From positions 12,477-30,906 of the forward strand of contig MU646465.1 in the NCBI GenBank assembly GCA_026770585.1: DNA of 18,430 nucleotides, read 5' to 3'. A program made the position numbers and the translations under genes. Source of the DNA: Baffinella frigidus. Its lineage: Eukaryota; Cryptophyceae; Cryptomonadales; Baffinellaceae. The notes beneath the pieces are model-generated. The model saw only the letters and a program-made list of their open reading frames with translations. It was not told the DNA's origin and searched no databases. This document shows, in pieces, positions 1-10,000 of this stretch; positions within the stretch are counted from its first letter, which is position 1; every line of letters begins with the position of its first letter.

Positions 1-129
1 GGGAGAGAGAGAGGAAGGGAGGGAGAGAGAGAGAGAGGGAGGGAGCTTTGACGGGGGATGCAGATGGCTGAAGTATGTTGAGGCTCGATGCGGTAGGTGA
101 GGTGAGGAGGGGAGCTGCATGAGGGGTGA

Positions 130-400
130 GTGTTTAGCGTTTAGCGTTGAGCGTTTAGCTTCGAGCGTTTAGTGTTTAGCGTTTAGGGCTCAGGGTTCAC
201 CTTTTGGGGTTTAGGGGTTTGAGGGTTCCGCTTTTAGGGTTTAGGGGAGAGGTTTGACTTAGGGTTCAGCTTTTAGGCTTTAGGGGAGAGGTTTGACGCG
301 AGCGGTCTCCGGCAGGCGCATTACGCGTTTAGGGCTTAGCGTTTAGCGTTTTAAGGTTTAGGGCTTAGGGGTCAGCGTTTAGGGTTTAGGGTTTAGGGGA
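130..400. repeat. Degenerate TTTAGGG/TTTAGCG heptamer tract
   Basis: Many GCGTTTAGCGTTGAG and GGGTTTAGGG units, mostly 6-8 nt apart. It resembles a plant-type telomere repeat but is interstitial and impure. Confidence 0.7.
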
Positions 401-424
401 GAAGTTTGACGAGGTTGAGAGGTT

Positions 425-589
425 TAATACGGTAACGGCCTGAAAAGGGGGTAGTTAGGCCTACGGCATTGCCTAGGACCTCCTACCGTAGGCCGAGACT
501 TTTTGGTCCTAGGTTCCTTCGGCCTACGGTAGGGGGTCCTAGGCAACGCCGCAGGCCTAACTACCCCATTTCAGGCCGTTACCGTATTA
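425..589. mobile_element. MITE-like element, family A (TAATAGGGTAACGGCC ends), copy 1
   Basis: Near-complete 165-bp inverted repeat starting TAATACGGTAACGGCC and ending in its complement. It is flanked by GGTT (421-424 and 590-593), a 4-bp target duplication. There is no coding capacity. Confidence 0.85.
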
Positions 590-680
590 GGTTAGGGAGA
601 GGTTTCGCGCGAGCTGTCGATGGCAGGTCCGCTAGCGTTTACGGTTTAGCGTTGAGCGTTTAAGGTTCAGGGTTTAGGAC

Positions 681-890
681 GTAGGGGAGAGGGGAGAGGG
701 GAGAGGGGAGAGGGTAGAGGGTAGAGGGTAGAGGGTAGAGGGTAGAGGGTAGAGGGTAGAGGGTAGAGGGTAGAGGGGAGAGGGTAGAGGGTAGAGGGTA
801 GAGGGGAGAGGGTAGAGGGTAGAGGGTAGAGGGTAGAGGGTAGAGGGTAGAGGGTAGAGGGTAGAGGGTAGAGGGGAGAGAGTAGAGAGC
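681..890. repeat. GGGTAGA/GGGGAGA heptamer array
   Basis: About 30 units of 7 nt with T/G variation at one position, in blocks. Confidence 0.9.
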
Positions 891-940
891 AGTGGGGAGA
901 GGGGAAAGAGGGTCAGGGGTTTTGACGCGGTGGGCGGCAG

Positions 941-1087
941 GTACGCACGCTGACAGGCCTGGCCAACGCCTTCGCCAACGTGTCTTCGCTGTGTATCTCT
1001 CCAGACGGGGCGCGCATCGTGAGCGGGTCTGATGTCGGCTCAACACTCGACGAGGTTAAGATGTGGGACGCCAGGACGGGGGCGGAG
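941..1087 (+). CDS. WD40 gene, exon 1 of window (one WD40 repeat)
   Basis: 49 codons, phase 0 at both ends. The acceptor is GGGCGGCAG at 932-940 and the donor is GCGGAG|GTGCGA at 1088. The peptide opens V-R-T-L-T-G-L, so the usual GH dipeptide is GL. It then shows [13 protein letters not shown] and ends [11 protein letters not shown]. About five extra residues lie in the loop before V-K-M-W-D compared with sister exons. Confidence 0.8.
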
Positions 1088-4000
1088 GTGCGAACAGATT
1101 CATACGTCAATTATTGGATTATTGCCCAGGAAACACGCCGATGGTCAGCAGCGGGTGGAAACGTGATCATTCCCCCCCATAGTTTGTAAAGTGTCCTTTT
1201 ATTCGGTTCGTATGGATAGCCTCGTGTGGGCGAGGACGAGGAAGGAGGTGCGTTCAAACATTCTGGACCCCCTACAAGTAGTTTTATGGAAGCGTCCAGG
1301 GCTGGACGCTTGTGAGTTTTCAGGCCAAGTACGGGGGTCGAGGTGTGTTGAAACATTCTGGACATTCTGGATTTATCCCTCAAGTGGCGAGGGGGTCAAA
1401 ATTGACCCCCACGAGGTCCTAAGCAGGTCCTAGGGCCCTATGGTAGGGCGTATGAGCCTACTCACCACTTAAGGGATATGAGCGGAATTCGCCGATTTGC
1501 CGCACCCATGCTTTTGCCAGACTAGCATTGGAGCCTGTCCGAGCCTGCCCGCCACGGATCGGGGGGGGCAGGGTTTGGGGGCAGGCGCTCGGAGAAAGGC
1601 GTCGATCAGGGGGGGCAGGGTCTTGAACCCGGAACCCGGAACCCGGAACCCGGACCCCGGAACACGGAACACGGAACACGGAAAACGGAAAACGGAAAAC
1701 GGAACCCGGAACCCGGAACCCGGAACCCGGAACCCGAAACCCCACACCCCAAACCCGAAACTTGGCAAGATGATAATACCACACAGCTGTGTGGTAAGAT
1801 GATGATACCGATACGACGAGATTGTCGGTATTATTATCTCGTATCGATACGAACAGATTTTCGGCCCAAATCGAGCTGGGGCCCAAATCCGGAACCCGGA
1901 ACCCTCTCTCCGAGCACCTGCCCCTGGGCACGAGCCTCCCCCTGGGCAGGAGCTCGGAGAGAGGCGGCAGATGGCGTGCGACCCTTGGGGGGATGAGTGA
2001 GGGGATGAGAGGGCGGGACCGATGCGAGGGGGTTGCAGACGTGTAGATGTAATGCGGAAACGGTTTTTATTTAAAACCATTGGATGCAATGAAAGTTACT
2101 GCACGAATGCTGTAATATTACTAGTAAAACTCATTGTGTGTAGTAAATTTCAGTGCCATACAGTTTTAAATCAAAACCGTTTTCCTATGAGATTTAACGG
2201 GGAGGGCCGACGCTGAGAGAATGCGTTACCACACAGCGGACTTCGAAGGGATTTTTGAATAACCCCTAAGCGAAAAGACCTACTACCCTACGGTAGGCAC
2301 CCCGTAGGGGCATAGGGGGGTTCCTATGGATAAGGTAACGGAAACTCGGGCACTGAGTGCCCGAAAATCCCTTCGTATCCCGCTGTGTGGTTAACGCCTT
2401 TCCTGTCAATGAAATTTACCACACAAATGCTTTCCACGCCAGGTCATTAGTCGGAATTTCAGATTCAAGGTTTGTTTTAAATATAGTACCCGGATCCGAA
2501 ATTCGGAGTAACACATCGGACGTGGAGAGGACGAGGAGCGGCCTCTTATGTGGGACCGCACACTCATTTAGTACCAAGAAACGAACTGTTGCGTCCTGGA
2601 ATTCTGACTAATGACCTTCTTCTCTTCTTCTTTACCACTCTTGATACAGGTCCTAGATGGGGCCCTTGAGCCTTGAGTTGAGTGATATAAAAGTCTATGG
2701 GCCTTAAGAAACGGGCCCGCCTCAGAGACAAGAGCTATGCTAATGACCTGGCGTGGACAGTTACGCTGGGAAGTCACGTCCGGGGGATGTTTCACGTACC
2801 GCACACTCATTCAGTACCAGTAAACGAACCGTTGCGTCCTGGAACTCTTGACTAACGACCTTCCGTGGATGGGTGAGGGAGCAGAGACCGCAGCGTCTGT
2901 CAACTTATCCCTCAACGTCTGTCAACTTATACCGCAACGTGTGTGGACAGTTGCGCACGCTTGGAAGTCACGTGCGCGGGGTGTTCCACGTGTGCTTCTC
3001 CCCGGATGGGATGCACATCGCCAGTGGGTCAAATGCTGGCGACATCAAGATTTGGGAGGCGAAGACGGGCGCGGAGGTGCTCTCTCTCTCTGTCTCTCTC
3101 TCTCTCTCTCTCTTTCTTTCTCTCTGTCTCTCTCTGTCTCTCTCTGTCTCTCTTTCTTTCTCTCTCTCTCTCTCTGACCACTCGAGCATGCACGAGGGGC
3201 CTATTTACATGTGGGGTTGTAAACATTTGTACCAAGATGGGGTTTTCCAACCTCGCGCCTGGACTAATCTCGCCTTGTTACGTGACCAATCCAACGAAGG
3301 TTACTACACAAAGGATACATCTCGTTTTAAGCAGGCCCCTCTAGCATTCCCGTGTGGGAAGGGATCAGTGGGATTTCATCTCGGAACATACCAGAATCTG
3401 TCCTGATAAACAGACGTAAGATAGCATCATTTGATGCCTAAAATAGCATATACACCCTTACCTTCCGCGTGGGGAGCCTAAGATAGCGGGACCGATTCTG
3501 TCTTGTTCCGAAGTTAGGTTGTAGACTGCGATCCTTGGTGGTCTGTGATCGGGGCGATTTTTTGAAGGGATGCTTGTGATTGTTGTACCACCCTGGAGGC
3601 AACTATTGGGCAAATCGATTGTTTCTTAATTCAACTCCCATACACATGCCACCCGAATCGGGTGGCGTCTGTGGGAGATTGACTGAAGATTTGCCCCTGG
3701 GTTGCCTCCAGGGTGGCGTGCATGAAAGCAGTTTCATAGGCTAACGGCCTGAAAAGGGGGTAGTTAGGCCTACGGTATTGCCTAGGACCTCCTACCGTAG
3801 GCCGAGACTTTTTGGTCCTAGAATCCCTCGGCCTACGGTAGGAGGTCCTAGGCAATGCGGTAGGCCTAACTACCCCATTTTCAGGCCGTTACCCTATTAA
3901 GTTGGGCACATCTGGCGTACGACCAATCTCGGAGGGCTAGTTGCATCTTTTGAGCCTCCGCCCTGTCCCTTCCGGATAAGTGTCGCATTCTCTGTCAGAG

Positions 4001-7000
4001 CTAGACAGTCCATTGTAGACCTACCCTAACACATACCCGTCGGGGCCGGACTGATTGAGTATGTGGGGAGGGTAGGTATGCGTTATGGTGTCCACCCTTC
4101 AGGCATACTTCCTTGCAGGGGGAAATCGGGGGCCGGCCGAAGGAGTATGTGTGGAGGGTAAGTATGTGTTACGGTAGCCTGTGTTAGGGTAGGTGGACGC
4201 CCCCCACCACGCCAGGTCACCAAGTGGGGATTCAACCTCAACGTTTCGCGCTGAAATTGTTGCGCGGTACAATTTTGTGTTACAACGCCGGGTAACGGCT
4301 CCAATTTCCAACACTTCTGGTGTGTTTCCCTCGTGAGCAAATCAACTTTACCCGTAGATGGTGTAGTAAAAAGAAATTCCGACGTATGCCCTGGCGTGAC
4401 CGGTAGAAATTTTATAATCTCTCGTACAAACCACGCGTTACCGCCCGCCCCATCTGCCCCACTCCGCAGCCCTGCTTACATGCGGGGTTGTAACACTTTG
4501 TACCAGGATAAGGTGTTCCAACGTAACTGGCCTAACCAGGGCTTCAGTGACTCCAAGGACAACGAAAGTTACTACACAAATGCTACATATAAAATTATCT
4601 CGCAGCCCTAATACGGTTGGGGTGTCAGGTGCACAAGCTCAATAACCACACTCGCGACATCACCAGCGTCGAATTCTCTCCGAACGGAAAGCGCATCGTC
4701 ACTTCGGCATCGGACAATACCGTAAAGATCTGGGACGTGGAGACGGGCGCGGAGGTACGTGCAGGGGGGCGGGTGGGTATCCCTTAAGTGGCCAGTAAGC
4801 TCATACGCCCTACCGTAGGGCCCTAGGACCTACCCAGGACCTCTTGGGGGTCGAATTCGACCCCCTGGCCACTTAAGCGATAGGGGCAGGAGCGTGGAGA
4901 GAGGGACGAGTTGGTTCTAGCTTGTTGGGGCACGATGCGGTAGGGGATAAATCCCTCAAGTGCCAAGTAGGCGCATACGCCCTACCCTGGGGGGGGTGGG
5001 GGGGGGAGGGATGCATCGGATGTGCAGGCAGGGAGGTTTGACTGGCATGGAAGATGGCAGGTGAGCGTCAGCTGACGGGGCACGCCAACTGTGCATGCTT
5101 GATTCTTCTTCTTCTTCTTCTTCTTCTTCTTCTTTTTTTCTTCTTTTTCCCCCCTTCTTCTTCTTCTTCTTCTTCTTCTCCATCTTCTTCTTCTTCTTCT
5201 TCTTCTTCTCCATCTTCTTCTTCTTCTTCTTCTTCTTCTTCTTCATCTTCTCCATCTTCTTCTTCATCATCTTCTTCATCTTCTTCTCCTTCTTCTCCTT
5301 CTTCTTCTCTTTCTTCTGCTTGAGTGATGCCAACCTCTGATCAACCTTTGTTTGCCACGTTTCCACGCTGAGAGGGCACGCCTCGAACGGAGTGCAAGGC
5401 GCAAAACCGTCTTTTGCAGCTTACGATCTGCGTCCCGTCTGGAGAGAAGCACGCGCTTATCCGGGGAAACCTATTTTTCTTTCATTTGATGGCAACGTAA
5501 ATTACTACACAAATGCTTTAATATTACTAATAAGAACGAATTGTGTAGTAATTTTCGTTGCCATCAAATTAAAGAAAAATAGGGTTTCCCGGATGAGCGC
5601 CTTGCACTCCGCTACACTCCGGACCTGAACGACTTTTCTTCGCCAGGTTTCCACGCTGAGAGGGCACGCGCACGGCCACTCGAGGCTAGAAGTGTGACTA
5701 TTTTCAAACAGTCATTCTTTTACAAGTGAAGGGGAAAAAAGAAATGTGTAGTAATTTTCATACAAATAGGGGCATTTGGTCACGTAGCTCAATTTATAAC
5801 TTGAGCTACGTGACCAAGCATGCCCGTGACTGGTACTCAATTTAACATCCCCACATTTAAAATACCCCCTCTTCCAGCCTCGAATGGGGAGTGCAAAGCT
5901 GCTTCTGCTTCTTCCTCCTCCTCCTCTTTTTTATTTTTATTCTTGAGTGAGACTCACAACCTCTGAATAATTTTTGTCTGCCAGGTTTCCACGCTGAGAG
6001 GGCACGCGCACGGAGTGCAAGGCGCGTGCTTCACTCCGGACGGGACGCAGATCGTGAGCGCTGCAAAAGACGGTCTTCTGAAGCTCTGGGACGCGGGCTC
6101 GGCCGCGGAGGACGCGGAGGTGCGTGCAAAGGGGACTCATCCGGGAACATGTTTAATGTAAAAGAAAATGGCCTATTGAACCGGATCCTGGCCCTAATTA
6201 AATTTACTTAGTGCCCTAATTAACCTTCGGCCAACTCCTATGAACAAATACGGATGCGGAGGTGCGTACAGCTACGCGGGAGAGTTAAATATCATTTTAC
6301 GCCCTGCGTCTTTCTATTATTTCCCTCTGAAATCGGAAAAAGTTGCCAGAAATACCCACTCATAATTGACTTTGACCCTGCCAGTAACCGCAAGATCAGT
6401 CCGCGGTTGGCCGGATAAGACAACCACTGCACGGACGGGGGGGACGCTGAGGTGCGTACAGGGTAATGCGAAAAGCTTACGTTAACGGACCCCTTAAGTC
6501 CCTCGTTAACGTGGGCTTGCCAGCTCTAAAACTATTTTAAAAGCGATTTCAGGACTTGTAAAGCCCAAGAATGTTTTCCATTATAGATTTTGTACCAAAG
6601 TTACTACTCCGTTAACGTAAGCTTTTTGCATGAAGGGGAGTCAGGGGATGTTAATAGGGTCACGTCCTGACAACCGGGTAGTTGGGCCTACGGTATTGCC
6701 TACGGTAGGCCAGAGGGCTCCTAGGACCTAACGTTTCGTAGGACCCCCCCTAGGCCCCTATGGCCTACCGTAGGCAATACCATAGTCTTTACTTCCTGGG
6801 TTTCAGGATGTTAGCCTCTGAATGTAGCTGGACCTCGCGGAGAGACTTGCGGGATGGCTTTTGGTCTCTCGGGGGGCAAGATGCGGTGGGAGGTGGGGAG
6901 TGAGGGCAGATGCAACGCACCTGCCGACGAAGCGCTTTGCCGCGGTAACGTCGGCTGGATTCCACGGCGGTACTGACCAGGCTGCGCCACCACTCTTACG

Positions 7001-10000
7001 GCGGTACCGACCAGGCTGCGCCACCACTCCCGCGTGGGCACCACGCACCCACTCGAGGCTGGAAGTGGGACCATTTTAAATGTGGGGTTGTTACATTTAG
7101 TACCAGTCACGGGCAGGCTTGGTCACGTATCTCGGGTTATATAACCCGAGATACGTGACCAAACGCCCCTATTTGTGTGAAAATTACTACACAGCGGTCC
7201 ACTTGTAAAGGACTTGTAAAGTCAAAAACTTTTAAAATAGTCACACTTCTAGCCTCGAGTGCACGACGGCGTCGCGTACCATCTGCCGACGGATCTGCCG
7301 AATTCGTTGTTATTAGTAATAATAGGGGGGGTGACGCTGCCGACTGCAGGGGGTGTGTGGGAGGCGGAGCGTGGAGGAAGGCGTGGGATGCTGTTTGTTG
7401 TGATTTGGTTTGAGAGTTTGGTTTGGTTTTGCTGTCAAGGTCTTAAAGGCTGTGGACGGATGAGGGGGTTCGGTAGGGGAGGAGAGGACGGGGGGGAGTG
7501 GGCTGCAGATTAATAGGGTAACTGACCAAAAATGGGGTAGTTAGGCCTACGGGATTGCCTAGGACCTCCTACCGTAGGCCGAGACTTTTTGGTCCTGGGA
7601 TCCCTCGGCCTACGGTAGGAGGTCCTAGGCAATGCCGTATGCCCAACTACCACATTTTCATGCCGTTAGCCTATGAAGATGGGGCGATTTGACGGGAGGG
7701 TGCGTCCTTTTCTGAAAAGAGTCCTTTTCGCGCGCCTTACTTCGTGCATTTCCTCTTTCGAATCAAGTCCCGAATCCAATCCTCCAGCCTCCAAACCCAA
7801 TCCTCTAGCCTCCAAATCTAACCCTCCAGCCTAACAAGTGCGTGGCACCACTCGAGAATGCTAGAGGGGCCTATTTACATGTGGGGTTGTAACACGTTGT
7901 ACCAGGATAAGGTGTTCCAACGTAACCGGCCTAACCAGGGCTTCAGTGACACCAAGGGCAATGAAAGTTACCACACAAATGCTACATATGAAAATATCTG
8001 GGGTTTAAATAGGCCCCTCTTGCATTCTCGGTTGGTGCACCGCCCGCCCCCAAAATAATTATTTATTTTTCAAAATATTTTTTCCTCTTATTTTTCAGAA
8101 GCCGCGTGTTCATAGGCTAACGGCCTGAAAGTGGGGTAGTTAGACATACGGCATTGCCTAGGACCTCCTACCGTAGGCCGAGGGATCCTGGGACCAACAA
8201 GTCTCGGCCTACGGTAGGAGGTCCTAGGCAATACCGTAGGCCTAACTACCCCATTTTCAGGCCGTTACCCTATTAGTGTGCTGACGACGCAGCGCGCCAG
8301 ACTGTTGGAGGGTGTGGATCGTTTTGAATCCGTCTTTACAGGCGGTAATGACTTTTGCAACCACATCGCCCTGGGACGAAGTGACCTGACTCAAGTGCGC
8401 GAGTGACCTGACTCAAGTGCGCGTGGCAGGTGCGCGCGCCGCGCGGACACTCGCGCGATGTGCTCAGCTTGTGCTTCTCCCCGGACGGGACGCGCGTCGT
8501 CAGCGGGTCGGTCGACGGGCTCGTCAAGATCTGGGTTGCGTCGACGGGCGTGGAGGTGCGTGGGGGGTTCAGGGGATGAGGCTCATCTCGGAAGATAACT
8601 GAACCAGTTCCTTTTCAATGGGAGGTTGAATAGGAGAAATTAGTTAAGGCGTAGTAAATTTAATTCTCCCTCCTAATTAAATGAAAACGCTCATTAGGGA
8701 AATGATTCAGTTATTTTTCGAGATGAAAGGTGAACCTCGCGAAGGTGTTGGATGCCTGTGGTCTCTCGGGAGGGCCATCTCGAATGCTGGTCCCGACTAC
8801 TCCACCCCTTGCTAAAGGGGGAAACTAATTTCCGTTGTCCGTAGGGTCGACAATAGGAGCTCCTCAATCTCGCCGTCCCACTCGAGAATGCTGGAGGATC
8901 CTATTTACATGTTGGGTTGTAAGTATTTGTGACAGGATAGGGTTTTCCAACCTCGCGCCTGTGCTAATGTTGCAGAGTCACGTGACCAATCAACGAAAGT
9001 TACCACACAAATGCCCACTTGTAAAACGCATATCGGTTTTAAATAGGCCCCTCTGCCATTTTCGTGTGGTGATACGATGCGCTTTGACGCGAAGCGCGGG
9101 TCCACACGAGGCTATCTATGCGAACAGATTCATAAGTTAAGTATTGGATTATTGCCCAGGAAACACGCCAAAAGTCAGCAAAGGATCACGTTTTCGTACG
9201 GGAAATCCGTACGGAAACGTGATCATTTCCCCACAAATGTTAAAATGTCCTTTTATTCTGTTCGCATGGATAGCCTCGTGTGGGTGTTGGCAGGTGCGCA
9301 GAGATTGATAATTTATTGCCAAACAACCAGCGTCAGCGCCGCACATGCTCGACGCGTTGTGCCACTACTGTACCCCGTGTCGGCCGCTCATACGAGCATT
9401 TTCCGGATGGATTCTAACTCCACCTCCTGCCATTTTTTGGATGGGTTCTAACTCCACCTCCTACAATTTTCCGGGTGGGTTCTAGAGCGCTGTGCAGAGA
9501 AGTTGGCCACGGGAAATAATAGAAAATCGAGAATGTGGAGCCATTTTGTCAATTTTGGAGAAATTTAGTACCATGAATTTCTCAAAAGTGGACAAAACGG
9601 CTCTCATTTTTCATTTCCCCATTGTTCAGTGGCCAACTTCTCTGCACAGCGTTCTAACTCCACCTCCTACAGGTTCTCTCGATCCGTGCAGATAGCTGCA
9701 ATATCGCCAGCGTGAACTTCTCCCCGGATGGGACGCTCGTCGTCAGCGCGTCATTAGTCCATAACCTGGTCAAGATCTGGGACGTGGCGACGGGTGAGCA
9801 GGTGCGCGCAGGGACACTTGCCACCCACACGGTGGACTACGAACCTTTCATCAAAAGTCGACTTGCCTTGATGCAATTAACTTTAGGGATTTTCTGGTGC
9901 AATTTGGTCACGTACCCCCCTGGAATGCAGGCCCAACGAAGCCCTCGAAGCCCACCGAGTGGTTATTGACTTTATTCGAAAGAGAAATGCACGGCGCCAA

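Larger units (their letters stand above)
1..940 (+). other. Upstream WD40-gene intron (partial), filled with 7-nt minisatellites
   Basis: No coding exon is seen. It holds a GA microsatellite (1-48), degenerate TTTAGSG heptamers (about 130-400), one inverted-repeat element (425-589) and a GGGTAGA/GGGGAGA array (681-890). Decayed copies of the acceptor region of exon 1 lie at about 293-330 and 600-632 (GGTTTGACGCGAG...GGCAG). The acceptor proper is at 938-940. Confidence 0.6.
1088..2950 (+). other. WD40-gene intron 1
   Basis: 1863 nt, GT-AG. The donor is the truncated end of an inverted-repeat element (1089-1229). A further donor-like copy, GGAG|GTGCGTTC, lies at 1244-1255. It contains a GGAACCC-type heptamer array, a 20-bp perfect palindrome, several inverted-repeat elements and a tandemly duplicated intron-end/exon-start segment (about 2545-2990). 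Confidence 0.7.
3077..4628 (+). other. WD40-gene intron 2
   Basis: 1552 nt, GT-AG. It starts with a TC microsatellite and holds five or more inverted-repeat elements. Around 4013-4200 there is a partly palindromic, partly direct-repeated segment (ACCTACCCTAACACATACC near the left, GTGTTAGGGTAGGTGGAC near the right; GAGTATGTG...GGAGGGTA repeated). It ends against the element 4459-4620. Confidence 0.7.
4755..5984 (+). other. WD40-gene intron 3
   Basis: 1230 nt, GT-AG. Its first segment (GTACGTGCAGGGGGGCGG) is shared with intron 8 and with 12038-12173. It then holds a 105-bp element, a partial second copy of it, an exon-start remnant at 5061, a TTC microsatellite, broken and inverted copies of exon 4, and two element insertions within those copies. 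Confidence 0.72.
6120..8429 (+). other. WD40-gene intron 4
   Basis: 2310 nt, GT-AG, with no coding sequence seen. Two more exon-end/donor shards occur: ATGCGGAG|GTGCGTACAG (about 6253-6270) and GACGCTGAG|GTGCGTACAG (about 6443-6461). Six inverted-repeat elements, a 26-nt tandem pair (about 6963-7028, CGGCGGTACTGACCAGGCTG) and a 21-nt triplet (about 7776-7838, CCTCCAGCCTCCAAAC) make up much of the rest. Confidence 0.7.
8556..9672 (+). other. WD40-gene intron 5
   Basis: 1117 nt, GT-AG. It consists almost wholly of inverted-repeat elements (8583-8726, 8878-9069, 9102-9283) followed by an introner-like element (9294-9672). An internal GGCAG|GTGCGC junction lies at 9293/9294. Confidence 0.75.

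Noticed and set aside
130-400. Chromosome-end telomere
   Set aside because: Units are mixed and interrupted, coding exons and other repeats follow, and the tract is interstitial.
681-890. CRISPR array
   Set aside because: Units are 7 nt with no unique spacers, and the DNA is eukaryotic.
660-1046. Minus-strand open frame with repeated Leu-Pro-Ser-Thr-Leu-Tyr
   Set aside because: It is the translation of the 7-nt minisatellite, and it overlaps exon 1 on the other strand.
3029-3250. Minus-strand Arg-Glu-rich open frames
   Set aside because: They are the complement of the TC microsatellite plus exon 2.
4956-5366. Lys-rich, Ser-rich and Phe-rich open frames
   Set aside because: All come from the TTC microsatellite in different frames, with no start context or homology.
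6803-7110. Minus-strand open frames of 81-99 codons in intron 4
   Set aside because: They cover part of a family A element, a 26-nt tandem repeat and an element end. No recognisable domain or splice context.
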